Source: Gammaproteobacteria bacterium (lineage in GTDB: Bacteria > Pseudomonadota > Gammaproteobacteria > SZUA-229). From it: a DNA stretch of 34,414 bases. Location of the stretch: positions 1-34,414 of the forward strand of contig JAJDNP010000106.1 of NCBI GenBank assembly GCA_022340645.1. Reading direction: 5' to 3'. Both the position numbers and the translations under genes were made by a program. The notes below the pieces were generated by a model. The model did no database searches. It saw nothing but the letters and a program-made list of their open reading frames with translations, and was not told the origin of the DNA. This document shows, piece after piece, positions 17,581 through 26,218 of this stretch. Numbering within the stretch: position 1 is the first letter of the stretch; every line of letters begins with the position of its first letter.

Positions 17581-17805
17581 TGACAGCCTCTCTCGCCAGC
17601 AAGCAAAGCTCGCAGAGAAAAGCTTTACTATCCCCGATATTTTCCTGGCTTTCTTTGCGCCTTTGCGTGACACCCCTGATATCCATGGTTCTGGAGCGGG
17701 AAATTGCAGCCTCTGACCGGCTATGCAACTATATTTTACAGGGTAATTGGAAACAAAATCATGTTATGATTGTCTCATTATTGTATTTATCTGGAGAGAA
17801 CCAGC

Positions 17806-18183
17806 ATGTCTCAGGCACAATTTAATACACAACTAACCAATCAAATTAAGGTTTCTGACGAAGCGGTCAAACAGCTGCTGGCACTTACCGAAAGTGAACA
17901 GGGTGTCAGTGGTGTACGTATCTTTGTCTCTGGCGGTGGTTGCGGCGGCATGTCATATGGCATGACCTTTGTTGATCAGCCAACCCAGTACGATACGACC
18001 TTTGAAAAAGATGGCCTTAAAGTCCACGTTGATGCAGTCGCACTGGGTTTCCTCGAAGGCGTAGAAATTGACTACCAGGTGAGTGGCGCAAATGCCAGTT
18101 TTGTATTCAAAAACGTATTTGCCAATACCAGCAGCGGCGGTACTTGCGGCGGTTGCGGTGCGGCTGGCGGCGGCTGCGGTTAA
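17806..18183 (+). CDS. A-type iron-sulfur carrier (IscA/ErpA/HesB family) with Gly-Cys tail
   Basis: Seen: 125 residues from the ATG at 17806, which has GGAGAG 7 bases upstream; the ATG at 17770 lacks this and is rejected. The fold pattern is IKVSDEAVKQLLALTE, GVRIFVSGGGCGGMSYGM (first ligand C46), and ALGFLEGVEIDYQVSGANASFVFKNVFA. The normal family ends with CGCGxSF; here the tail is GGTCGGCGAAGGGCG with C114, C117 and C124, so the C-terminal CxC is replaced by CxxC plus a further Cys. Known: A-type proteins accept [2Fe-2S] or [4Fe-4S] clusters and pass them to apoproteins. Inference: a variant carrier with altered ligand geometry. A terminator follows; likely monocistronic. Confidence 0.88.
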   Translation: MSQAQFNTQLTNQIKVSDEAVKQLLALTESEQGVSGVRIFVSGGGCGGMSYGMTFVDQPTQYDTTFEKDGLKVHVDAVALGFLEGVEIDYQVSGANASFVFKNVFANTSSGGTCGGCGAAGGGCG

Positions 18184-18213
18184 GCAACACAATAGCAAGT
18201 ACTAACCATATTC

Positions 18214-18249
18214 AGGGTGGGTCATTATTAAATGTGGCCCGCCCTTTTT
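18214..18249 (+). terminator. Rho-independent terminator after the A-type Fe-S gene
   Basis: Stem AGGGTGGGT (18214-18222) pairs with GCCCGCCCT (18237-18245), with two G-T wobbles, then a T5 run to 18249. It lies 31 bases after the stop codon. Confidence 0.85.
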
Positions 18250-18295
18250 CATTTTGACCGTTTGACGACTTCACACCATCTCCCACATAGAAGCT

Positions 18296-19543
18296 ATGTC
18301 GCATAATTCAGACAGGCGCTTATTATTAATATCACATCATAACAGCTACCGCATAGCGCCTTACATCAAGGCCGCAAAAAATTTAGGCCTGGAAGTAACC
18401 ATTGCCTCTCAGGGGAAGCATTCACTGGTAACAGAAGTTGCCAACGGCATGCACGTTGACTTTGATGATGCCAGTTCTGTGATGGACGCGATTTTAAATG
18501 AAAGCCATAAAAGACCTTTTGCCGGTATACTGGGCAGTGACGATCAGACGGTTGAACTGGCTGCGATGGCTGCAAAAATGTTGAAACTGCCTCACAATCC
18601 CCCGAACGCAGCACTATGCTCAAGACGCAAGGACCTGGCACGCGCCCAGCTGTCACTGACAGGCTGCCCGGTACCCATTCACTGTTTGCTGGACTTAAAC
18701 AGGCCATTGCAGATACAGTCAGCCGGACTGCCCTGGCCCTGTGTTGTTAAACCGCTGAACATGTCCGCGAGCCGCGGTGTCATTCGTGCAGACAACACGG
18801 CTGAGTTAATTACAGCCTGCGAACGCCTGCGCCCAATGCTGGCTGAAATCCGGGACGAATTTGAACAAACGCACATACTGGTTGAAGAATACATACACGG
18901 CATTGAGATTGCCTATGAAGGTTATTTGCAAAATGGCAGGCTTGAAACCATTACTATTTTCGATAAACCCGACCCCCTTGTCGGACCCTATTTTGAAGAG
19001 ACAATTTATGTTACGCCATCTGCATTAAGTGCCATACTGCAGCAAGCCATTAAAGAAGTTATCCAGCAAGCCTGTGAAAGCTATGGCCTGGTCACCGGTG
19101 CGGTTCACGCAGAGTGCCGCATAGACGATAACAATAAAATCTGGATCCTGGAAATCGCCTCGCGCACCATCGGCGGCGACTGCGCAAGAATGCTGGACTG
19201 TGAAAATTTCAATATCGAAGAACTCGCCATCATGCTCGCTATCGGCCAGCCAGTAGAAGTAGCCATGCCAAAACAGGCGCGCGGTGTAATGATGATTCCG
19301 ATAAAGCAAAAAGGCCTGTTAAGACGTGTTGAAGGACTGCTGGCCGCTAACAGGGTTCCAGGCATCGATAAAATTGATATTATCATCAGCGAAGGACATG
19401 AGCTTGTCCCGCTGCCGGAAGGCAACCAGTATTTAGGTTATATCTTTGCCAGTGCGGATACCGCTGAACAGGTTACGGCTGCCATTCGAGAAGCTCACGC
19501 CAAGCTTGAATTTATCACCGCGCCGGTGTTTAAAATCTTTTAG
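18296..19543 (+). CDS. ATP-grasp domain ligase
   Basis: Seen: 415 residues. There is a Rossmann-like N-terminal pre-ATP-grasp part (RLLLISHHNSYRIAPYIKAAKNLGLEV). The central ATP-grasp follows: PCVVKPLNMSASRGVIRADN is the glycine-rich/ATP lysine region, and HILVEEYIHGIEIAYEGYL the adenine and second strand. GAVHAECRIDDNNKIWILEIASRTIGGDC holds the Mg-binding Glu and Asn/Arg positions. The C-terminal part GYIFASADTAEQVTAAIREAHAKL resembles the small domain of CarB/PurK-like enzymes. Known: ATP-grasp enzymes join a carboxylate to an amine or thiol through an acyl-phosphate. The specific substrate is not recognised. It converges on the formyltransferase/AmrS/YggX operon across an inverted-repeat element. 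Confidence 0.87.
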   Translation: MSHNSDRRLLLISHHNSYRIAPYIKAAKNLGLEVTIASQGKHSLVTEVANGMHVDFDDASSVMDAILNESHKRPFAGILGSDDQTVELAAMAAKMLKLPHNPPNAALCSRRKDLARAQLSLTGCPVPIHCLLDLNRPLQIQSAGLPWPCVVKPLNMSASRGVIRADNTAELITACERLRPMLAEIRDEFEQTHILVEEYIHGIEIAYEGYLQNGRLETITIFDKPDPLVGPYFEETIYVTPSALSAILQQAIKEVIQQACESYGLVTGAVHAECRIDDNNKIWILEIASRTIGGDCARMLDCENFNIEELAIMLAIGQPVEVAMPKQARGVMMIPIKQKGLLRRVEGLLAANRVPGIDKIDIIISEGHELVPLPEGNQYLGYIFASADTAEQVTAAIREAHAKLEFITAPVFKIF

Positions 19544-19729
19544 TCCACAGATGAACGCAGATTAACACAGATAAAAACATTGTAATGTTTTCTGTCATCC
19601 TGAACGGGAGTGAAGGATCTTTAAGGGCAACAGCGTGGCCGGCGGTTTAAGATAAATCACTACCGTTGAAATGACAATGAATGAACAAATATCAGGTTTT
19701 ATCTGTGTTAATCTGCGTTCATCTGTGGA
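19544..19729. repeat. 186-bp inverted-repeat element, TCCACAGATGAACGCAGATT family
   Basis: Arms 19544-19578 and 19696-19729 are near-perfect reverse complements (34 bp, one extra A). The interior contains TGTCATCCTGAACG near 19592 and a partial inverted partner CCGTTGAAATGACA near 19665, so a second repeat is nested inside. Related ACAGATT-rich and GTCATCCTGA-type motifs are frequent bacterial dispersed repeats. It sits between the convergent ATP-grasp and YggX genes and may end both transcripts. Confidence 0.8.
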
Positions 19730-19735
19730 TAAGAA

Positions 19736-20020
19736 TTATTTCTTACCGCCGCCAGCCTTGAAACCTGCCGGTGCCTGGCCGTAGTCGCCTTCGTCAAAAA
19801 AGAAACCAAGCATGTGCTTTTCGATTAGCTCGATATTTTTCGGATCGGCGGTATTCAATCCGTTTTCGTTAATAATTGTAGTCAAACGCTCCAGCCACTG
19901 CTTCCAGCCTTCCTTTGATACGTTTTCGTAAATACGCTGACCAAGTTCACCCGGATGTGGCGGTGCATCCAGTGCTTCTGCTTCGGTTTTCAATACTACA
20001 CATTTGACCATATTTGTCAT
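19736..20020 (-). CDS. yggX: Fe(II)-trafficking/oxidative-damage protein YggX
   Basis: Seen: 94 residues with the family core PGELGQRIYENVSKEGWKQW, TTIINENGLNTADPKN and HMLGFFF, and the conserved early cysteine C7 (MVKCVVL). Known: small cytosolic protein that protects Fe-S enzymes and is under oxidative-stress control in enteric bacteria, where it usually sits next to mutY. Here it is instead the third gene of a minus-strand operon, 9 bases after the AmrS-like gene. Inference: its position suggests a role near that oxygen-sensitive [4Fe-4S] enzyme. The C-terminal tail QAPAGFKAGGGKK differs from the E. coli form. Confidence 0.93.
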   Translation of the reverse strand: MTNMVKCVVLKTEAEALDAPPHPGELGQRIYENVSKEGWKQWLERLTTIINENGLNTADPKNIELIEKHMLGFFFDEGDYGQAPAGFKAGGGKK

Positions 20021-20029
20021 TATTGACCT

Positions 20030-21082
20030 CTAACTTAACTCTTCATATTTTTTTAACAGTATGCCCTGTTCACCACAGCAACTGCCAGCACAATGTTTAA
20101 CCTGATGTAATTCTTCTGCTGTGCCATTCAGATAAAATTCCACCGGTTTATTTTCGGTCGCGCAGTCACAGCCCTTGTCATTATACACGTAAACCCGGCT
20201 CAAACCTGCACGTTTTGCCTGTGCTTCAGCTTCAAACAGCATGTATTCGGGCGTTGCAGGCACATCACTAAGTTTGTATGCGGGGAAAAAACGGGTTACA
20301 TGCCAGGGACTGTCGGCACCCAGATTGTCGCGTATCCAGCAGGCAATCTGATAATGTTCTGCAGGGTCCTCATTTTTTCCGGGAATGATATTGGTGCGCG
20401 TTTCAACGTGGATGCCCAGATCATGGGCTTTTTTAATGGATGACAGTATCCGCTCAACAGTCGCCGGACGGCAGATCTGCCTGTAAAATTCATCTGACAG
20501 GCTTTTTATATCAGAGCACAGCACATCAATATTGCCCGCGATCAACTCCAGCGCTTCATCGGTAACAAAACTGTTAGACACATACACCGTATACAAACCC
20601 GCCTTATGAGCCAGTTCGCAAACATCAAGGATATATTCCAGCCATACCGCCGGTTCTGAATAGGTAAAAGCTATGCCCTGCACACCTGCTTTTAGCGCAG
20701 CATCAACCAGCTCTTGCGGCGACACCCAGGCCTGGGTCGACCGACCCCTGGCCAGCTCATCCAGTGCTTCAACACCCCAGGAAATTTCCAGGTTATGGCA
20801 GCCGCCGCAGCGAAAACTGCAGCCATAGCTGCCAACAGACATCACTTTCGTTCCGGGACGATAATGCCTTACCGGTTTTTCTTCGATAGCATCAATGTTA
20901 ATCGACGATAAAATGCCATAAGACAGGTTATACAGGGTGCCGTTTCGGTTAACATGCGCCTGGCAGAAACCGCGCTGACCATGACCGATTTTGCAGCGCC
21001 ACAGGCACAGGTTGCAGCGCGTGGTGCCGTTTTCCAGTTTTTGCTGCAATCTTGTTTCGATTAGCTGATATTGCTGTGTCAT
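20030..21082 (-). CDS. amrS: AmrS-like radical SAM enzyme (AmmeMemoRadiSam type)
   Basis: Seen: 350 residues. An N-terminal cysteine cluster CNLCLWRCKIGHGQRGFC (C23, C26, C30, C40) comes first; the radical SAM site SYGCSFRCGGCHN has the CxxxCxxC of C88, C92 and C95; GIAFTYSEPAVWLEY, VYVSNSFVTDEALELI, DIKSLSDEFYRQIC and ETRTNIIPG follow along the barrel. The end HCAGSCCGEQG adds more cysteines. Known: these PflA-related proteins are found with AmrA and a Memo-like protein, and the reaction is not well established. Neither partner is here. Instead the operon has a formyltransferase upstream (32 bases) and YggX downstream (9 bases). A PflA-type activase is an alternative. Confidence 0.88.
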   Translation of the reverse strand: MTQQYQLIETRLQQKLENGTTRCNLCLWRCKIGHGQRGFCQAHVNRNGTLYNLSYGILSSINIDAIEEKPVRHYRPGTKVMSVGSYGCSFRCGGCHNLEISWGVEALDELARGRSTQAWVSPQELVDAALKAGVQGIAFTYSEPAVWLEYILDVCELAHKAGLYTVYVSNSFVTDEALELIAGNIDVLCSDIKSLSDEFYRQICRPATVERILSSIKKAHDLGIHVETRTNIIPGKNEDPAEHYQIACWIRDNLGADSPWHVTRFFPAYKLSDVPATPEYMLFEAEAQAKRAGLSRVYVYNDKGCDCATENKPVEFYLNGTAEELHQVKHCAGSCCGEQGILLKKYEELS

Positions 21083-21114
21083 GATTAATCTCTGAAAACC
21101 TGCTGCCCAACCAG

Positions 21115-21975
21115 TTATAATGTAATTTTACCAGTGTAAGTCGCAATTAATACACCATCCTTACAGGGGATATATAGCCTGTTGCCTCTCACTTCTGCCG
21201 TCTCAAGATAGCTGTTGTTATCGTAATCCACGGCAGCATCGAGCATATACATAAACCTGCCAGGCCGACAATGATACAGCTGGCCAAATACATTGGTCGC
21301 CCGCATAAAGTTATAGGCATGCTGAGCAGTCCATGAGGTATCGATAACAAAATCCTGTTTTTCCGGGTAAGGGTAATAAGTAGCGAGTTCAGCCTGTTGC
21401 TTAACTGCTGATAACCTGTTCGACATAAGATCAGCTAATAATTGCAATAGCAGTTCTGCGCCTGCTTTAGCCAGCTGCATGGATATTTCTTCATAACTTG
21501 CGCCGTCGTGCGGAAAAATGTTTTTCTGCGCAACGATATCACCCGCATCCAGTTCGTGGACAACACGATGCCAGCATACGCCGAGGTCACTGGCATTTTT
21601 CATTTGCCAGAATACAGGTTCGGGGCCCCGGTATTCCGGTAATAATGACGGATGCATATTGAAACAGCCCTTGCCGGCAAGGTTAACCATATCTTCTGAA
21701 AGACGCTTGCTGTAGCAGGACATCACAATGACATCAATCGAATATTTCGAACACAGCTCAATGACATCCCTGATATCCCGGGATAAATCGATCACCGGTA
21801 TCCGCTGCTGCTGCGCTGCCAGTGCGAGCGAAGCGTTTTCAAGTGCAATTATCCTGCTTTCAATACTTAACGGCTTATATACGCCTGCTGCTACAATGGT
21901 ATGTTCTGAAGACAGCAGTTTTCTAAAGGGGACTAGTGACAGAGCACCAGAAGAACCGATGTATAGAATATTCAT
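21115..21975 (-). CDS. Formyltransferase-family protein (Fmt/PurN-like fold)
   Basis: Seen: 286 residues. The catalytic triad of the family is present: N106 and H108 in CFNMHPSLLPEYRGPEP, and D143 in HELDAGDIVAQ. MNILYIGSSGALSLVPFRKLL opens the Rossmann-like half, and residues about 210-286 form a short C-terminal domain like that of Fmt/ArnA-type enzymes. Known: members move a formyl group from 10-formyl-tetrahydrofolate to amines (tRNA Met, GAR, UDP-Ara4N, dTDP-amino sugars). The acceptor is unknown; length and tail do not fit Fmt (about 315) or PurN (about 210). First gene of the minus-strand operon with the AmrS-like and YggX genes. Confidence 0.87.
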   Translation of the reverse strand: MNILYIGSSGALSLVPFRKLLSSEHTIVAAGVYKPLSIESRIIALENASLALAAQQQRIPVIDLSRDIRDVIELCSKYSIDVIVMSCYSKRLSEDMVNLAGKGCFNMHPSLLPEYRGPEPVFWQMKNASDLGVCWHRVVHELDAGDIVAQKNIFPHDGASYEEISMQLAKAGAELLLQLLADLMSNRLSAVKQQAELATYYPYPEKQDFVIDTSWTAQHAYNFMRATNVFGQLYHCRPGRFMYMLDAAVDYDNNSYLETAEVRGNRLYIPCKDGVLIATYTGKITL

Positions 21976-21998
21976 CAGTGTGTCCCCCTGTTAGTTTA

Positions 21999-22073
21999 AA
22001 TGCAGGTGCGAATTCATTCGCATGATGCGAGCAAACATTGGCGCCATTGTGCGAATGAATTCGCACCTGCATT
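21999..22073. repeat. 75-bp palindrome with perfect 24-bp arms (TGCAGGTGCGAATT family, full copy)
   Basis: Arms 21999-22022 and 22050-22073 are perfect reverse complements, beginning AATGCAGGTGCGAATTCATT. The 27-base centre contains TTGGCGCCA, also a palindrome. It lies between the end of the M16 peptidase gene and the start of the formyltransferase gene. Degenerate relatives are at 2356-2428 and 17560-17580. Confidence 0.88.
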
Positions 22074-22101
22074 ATAGGACATTAGTTATAGCAATAATTG
22101 C

Positions 22102-25092
22102 CTATAAATGGATAACTTCCAGTCCCAGATCACCGACTGCCTCATGTGTCGAACCACTGGTGATAACCGCAATACTGGCCTCACCCTTTTTAAGATAAAG
22201 CTCAGCAACACGTTTTAAATCAGCAATGGTCACATCAAGTATACGCTGGCGGTACGCCTGCAACTTCTCTCTGCTGCGCCCATGTAATTCATTATGGTAA
22301 GCGTTTTTCGCTTCACCTGCCGGCGAGCCAGGTTTGTCCATACTGCCAATAACACCGAGAATTGCTTCTTCCAGCTGTCGGTACTCATGCGCATTCTCGA
22401 GCATCCAGTTAACCGCCTTGTCAAAGTCCGCCAGGGTATCAGACAAACGCGGATCACGGTACGAGAAGAATTTAAAGGCAGCAATATTGGCATCATGCAT
22501 GGCACCGCCGCCGTAGGCGCCACCCTGCTCCCGTATTGCGGTATGCAGGTAACCATTCCTTAAAAATCCGCCCAGTACTGACAGCGCGGCTGCATCCGGA
22601 TGTTCCATGGTAACTGTTGGATAGGCTTTTGCACAGAAGTTAACCTGGGTATTGGCAATCCACATCTGCCTTGTCTGCTGCCCGGTTTCCGGCAAGGTAA
22701 ATTGATTAGTCATGGTTGCATCGGTTTTCTGCCATACCGATTCAAACTCCGCGACAGACTCGTCAACCTTGTCCGCCTCCAGTGTCATCATACAGGATCT
22801 GGCTGCCGCCCTGATTTTTTCATGAATACTGGCAAATATTCTGGATGTCTGTTCAATTGCCATTTGTTCACGATGTGAATCATCCAGGGTCTTAACCAAT
22901 TTGATTCCTGCAAGACCGGAGAACTGGTGATTGAGCGCGGCGATCGGGTTTAAACCGCTTGCTGCGGCCGTCATTGCCAGGACATGGCCACTGCCCGTTA
23001 CACTGCGCTCACGCCGGCTGCGCATTTGCCGGATCAATTCCGTGATGCGTTCGCTTTCATCGAAGCGGACATAATGTAATGTTTCATGCATCAATTCCGC
23101 CAGCTTTTTATTGTTTCTTTGTAAGGCTTTGCCCCGCAACAGGTAATAGGCATTTATCTTCTGTGCATTATCCGTTAAAGCGCGGATGCTTGGCTGCGCA
23201 TGAATACCGCCACTTACACTGGACTGCCATTCCTGTATCTGCAAATAATCTTTGTCGCCGCAACCAAGTTCCGTCAGGCAGGATGAATAATAGGGAAGCA
23301 GCGCCAGTTCATCTTCAGTTAACCCGGGCATTTGCCATGTAATTTCATGATACACAAGGCCGTTAGTTCCCAGTTTATAAATGCTGGAGTCAGCACCTGC
23401 AATTGCCTGTTTCGTGGCATGCGGAATTTTCATTTCTGCGGGCACATCCTTAAGACTTACTTTGGGCAACACTTCAGGGTCATCCACCTGCTGCTGACGT
23501 TCGGCAAGGGCCTGTGCCCGCTGTATCACTTGCTGCCTGTCTTCCTCGTTCATAGCTGCCTTGATTGCAGCGAGATGCGCTTTTTCAGCAAGCTCCTTGC
23601 GTAAGTTTAAGTTTTCATCCGGTCGCAGCGTCAAGCGCACCCGGTGCTGATTATCCAGTAATAACCCGGTGACCAGGTTCTTGATAAATTCCGGGTCCTT
23701 GATGTCTTCACGCAGTGAGTCAATTACCGGGTCGAGGTTTAGCAGTGACGCCGGATCACTGCGGTGAATTGCCGCAGTCAGGCCATTCAAAATTAACTGC
23801 AGGCCAAACGGATAGGTGTCGCCACCGACTTCACGCTGGTGCAACTCCAGCTGGTGCAATACTGCTTCGAGTTTCGCATGCGGCACGCCATTGCTGGCGA
23901 CATCGTGCAGCACACCAAGAACCAGCCTTTCAAATGCCTGGGCGTTTTCTACCTTGCTGCCTTCAACGCCGCACAAAAAGCACATTTCGTAATTCGAGTC
24001 TTCCAGTCCGCATAACGGCGACGGTGCCGCCGCTATATCAGTCGTCTCCAGTGCGTGGCGCAAAGGTGACGAGCTGTTATCAAGTAAAACCTGAGATAAC
24101 AGGTTGGCTTTCATCATTTCGTCCAGTGATGTACAGGGTCCGAGCAGCCAGCCCATTACATGATGTGTTTTTTCGTTTATGTTTTCCTGGGCAACCGCAT
24201 CGTAAGCATAAGCTTCTTCAACTACCAGCGGCGCAAGATAGCGTTTCTCCGGTTTTACGGCAATTTTCACATCCAGCCGCTCGAAAGACTTTAGCGCCTG
24301 CTCTTCAAACTTCTGCTGATGTTCAAATGCGGGAATATCGCCGAAGGTCATAAACACTGCATTGCTTGGGTGATAATGTGTCTGGTGAAACTGTTTTAGC
24401 TGCTGGTAACTTAAATCAGGAATATCCCGGGGTTCACCACCGCTGTTATAGTGATAGGTTGAGGTCGGATAGAGGTACTTACTAACCTCCTGCCATAATA
24501 CGCTGACCGGCGAGCTCATCGCGCCCTTCATCTCGTTGAACACAACACCTTTATATTCAAGCTCGCTGGCAGGGTTATTAGCTTCCCTGAATTCTACGCG
24601 GTGGCCTTCCTGTAAAAAATCAAGCTCATCAAGGCGGGTAAAAAAGACCGCATCAAGGTAAACATCCAGCAGGTTATTAAAATCTTTTTTATTCTGGCTG
24701 GCGAATGGATAAGCTGTCCAGTCGCTGCTGGTGAAAGCATTCATAAAGGTGTTTAATGAGCGGCGTATCATCATGAAAAATGGATCACGCACCGGGTATT
24801 TTTTACTGCCGCACAGGGCTGTATGTTCCAGGATATGCGCCACGCCAGTTGAATCCATCGGCACCGTTCTAAAGGCAACCAGAAATACATTCTCGGTATT
24901 TTCAGCTGCCATATGATAATGCAGTGCGCCTGTTTTTATGTGCTGAAATTCATGTAAGGTTAAATTCAGTGAATGAATGTGTTCACTGCGTATCCACCTG
25001 AAAGACGGATGACAGCTTACCGCTTGCCCTTCAACTGCCTGACTGTTATTTGAGGGGGCCGTTTTAGTATTTGATGACGTGACTGATGACAT
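22102..25092 (-). CDS. M16C metallopeptidase, presequence-protease (PreP) type
   Basis: Seen: 996 residues, full length for PreP/Cym1-like enzymes. The inverted zinc motif is H86-I-L-E89-H90 in STGVAHILEHTALCGSKKYP, and the distal Glu ligand is E187 in KGVVFNEMKG. DPFFMMIRRSLNTFMNAFTSSDWTAYPF is diagnostic for M16C. Four homologous domains are joined by a central hinge; the C-terminal half has GGFLRNGYLHTAIREQGGAYGGGA, the R/Y substrate-carboxylate region. Known: a clamshell peptidase degrading unstructured peptides up to about 65 residues. No signal peptide, so cytosolic. It follows the TPMT gene by 59 bases in a probable three-gene transcript and ends before a large palindrome. Confidence 0.94.
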   Translation of the reverse strand: MSSVTSSNTKTAPSNNSQAVEGQAVSCHPSFRWIRSEHIHSLNLTLHEFQHIKTGALHYHMAAENTENVFLVAFRTVPMDSTGVAHILEHTALCGSKKYPVRDPFFMMIRRSLNTFMNAFTSSDWTAYPFASQNKKDFNNLLDVYLDAVFFTRLDELDFLQEGHRVEFREANNPASELEYKGVVFNEMKGAMSSPVSVLWQEVSKYLYPTSTYHYNSGGEPRDIPDLSYQQLKQFHQTHYHPSNAVFMTFGDIPAFEHQQKFEEQALKSFERLDVKIAVKPEKRYLAPLVVEEAYAYDAVAQENINEKTHHVMGWLLGPCTSLDEMMKANLLSQVLLDNSSSPLRHALETTDIAAAPSPLCGLEDSNYEMCFLCGVEGSKVENAQAFERLVLGVLHDVASNGVPHAKLEAVLHQLELHQREVGGDTYPFGLQLILNGLTAAIHRSDPASLLNLDPVIDSLREDIKDPEFIKNLVTGLLLDNQHRVRLTLRPDENLNLRKELAEKAHLAAIKAAMNEEDRQQVIQRAQALAERQQQVDDPEVLPKVSLKDVPAEMKIPHATKQAIAGADSSIYKLGTNGLVYHEITWQMPGLTEDELALLPYYSSCLTELGCGDKDYLQIQEWQSSVSGGIHAQPSIRALTDNAQKINAYYLLRGKALQRNNKKLAELMHETLHYVRFDESERITELIRQMRSRRERSVTGSGHVLAMTAAASGLNPIAALNHQFSGLAGIKLVKTLDDSHREQMAIEQTSRIFASIHEKIRAAARSCMMTLEADKVDESVAEFESVWQKTDATMTNQFTLPETGQQTRQMWIANTQVNFCAKAYPTVTMEHPDAAALSVLGGFLRNGYLHTAIREQGGAYGGGAMHDANIAAFKFFSYRDPRLSDTLADFDKAVNWMLENAHEYRQLEEAILGVIGSMDKPGSPAGEAKNAYHNELHGRSREKLQAYRQRILDVTIADLKRVAELYLKKGEASIAVITSGSTHEAVGDLGLEVIHL

Positions 25093-25151
25093 AAACTTGA
25101 AAACTCTCTTTTTTTAAGACTAATAACTTACAACTTACTACTTAAGACTTA

Positions 25152-25844
25152 TTACTGTCGTACCAGTTTATATACCGTTTCTACCAATGAATTTAAACCA
25201 CGACCTTTAAATCCCGGCTGATCATCAATAATTTCTTTAAAACACAATTTCTCTATTGAGAAGTCATTAGAATATAAATCGTATACATTTTCTTCAGATA
25301 CAGAAAATGGCGGGCCATTCATATCTGACTGATCATAGCTTAAGGTTACCAGCAGAGTACGGATACCCGGTTTTTGCAACTCGGCCATTTTCTTCGCATA
25401 GCGTTCACGCATATCCTGGGGCAAAGCAATAAGAGCAGCGCGGTCAAAAATATCGGTAATATCATCAAGATCATGTTTCTGCAATGCAAAGAAATCACCC
25501 TGGAATACATCAATTGGCGCCAGCCGTGTATTGTCCATATCACCCGCCATATACAGTGCATGCTGATCTTTTTTTGCAAATTTATAATTCAAGGCATTCT
25601 CTTCAAAAAAATCTTTGATCGCCTTTTCACTGCATTCCACGCCAAAGACCCTGTAGTTATTCTGTGACAACCACAGCATATCCTTGCTTTTGCCACACAG
25701 CGGCACGAACACCTTGAGTTTCTCACGCTGTTCTACAGCCGGCCCCTTTTGTCCATAGAACAGCCTCAGGTACGGATTGACAGCCTGCTGATGAAATCCG
25801 GTTTCATTTTTATCCCAGCGTTCTAACCAGAAATCAATTTCCAT
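25152..25844 (-). CDS. tpm: Thiopurine S-methyltransferase (TPMT) family
   Basis: Seen: 230 residues. FWLERWDKNETGFHQQAVNPYL opens the protein; VPLCGKSKDMLWLSQNNYRVFGVECSEKAI (47 onward) is the SAM-binding signature; then YMAGDMDNTRLAPIDVFQGDFFAL, and FDRAALIALPQDMRERYAKKM with DRAAL typical of the family; DQSDMNGPPFSV follows. Known: SAM-dependent S-methylation of thiopurines; the bacterial forms also methylate selenium and tellurium compounds. Length matches the Pseudomonas enzyme. It lies 18 bases after the small upstream gene on the same strand. Confidence 0.94.
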   Translation of the reverse strand: MEIDFWLERWDKNETGFHQQAVNPYLRLFYGQKGPAVEQREKLKVFVPLCGKSKDMLWLSQNNYRVFGVECSEKAIKDFFEENALNYKFAKKDQHALYMAGDMDNTRLAPIDVFQGDFFALQKHDLDDITDIFDRAALIALPQDMRERYAKKMAELQKPGIRTLLVTLSYDQSDMNGPPFSVSEENVYDLYSNDFSIEKLCFKEIIDDQPGFKGRGLNSLVETVYKLVRQ

Positions 25845-25862
25845 AATTAATTAAAGAAAACC

Positions 25863-26138
25863 TTAATTATCACCAGGTCTCCAGATACCAAAAGCATCTT
25901 CTGCCGGCCGCTTGTCCCTTTCCACCTGATCATGCACCTGCCCCATAAAATGACTTAAATCTGCTATCAATGCTTTTTTGTCCATTCCAGGATAATCGTG
26001 TTCCGCCAGTGCATAACCCGTGACAGCGACCAGATACTGCATAAAAACCAGGTCATTTTCCGCCTGGGGATCGTGTTTTGAGACAACGGCTTTAATATCC
26101 GCAACCAACTCAGACGATAGATGAATACCACCACTCAT
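25863..26138 (-). CDS. Conserved-looking small protein, unknown
   Basis: Not a family I recognise. 91 residues, predicted soluble and mainly helical, acidic, without cysteine or signal peptide. Notable stretches are MSGGIHLSSELVADIKAVV, the central FMQYLVAVTGYALAEHDYPGM, and the tail KRPAEDAFGIWRPGDN. AGGG about nine bases before the ATG gives a ribosome site. Coding looks real: it forms the head of a tight minus-strand run with tpm and the M16 peptidase, with an 18-base gap. Divergent from the NIF3-like gene, sharing an 80-base upstream region. No function proposed. Confidence 0.7.
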   Translation of the reverse strand: MSGGIHLSSELVADIKAVVSKHDPQAENDLVFMQYLVAVTGYALAEHDYPGMDKKALIADLSHFMGQVHDQVERDKRPAEDAFGIWRPGDN

Positions 26139-26218
26139 AATCTTTTACCCTGAACTATTTACTCTATATGTAATGGTGATAGTCTAAGCTATTTCAAGCT
26201 TAGCGAACAGGATTCAAT

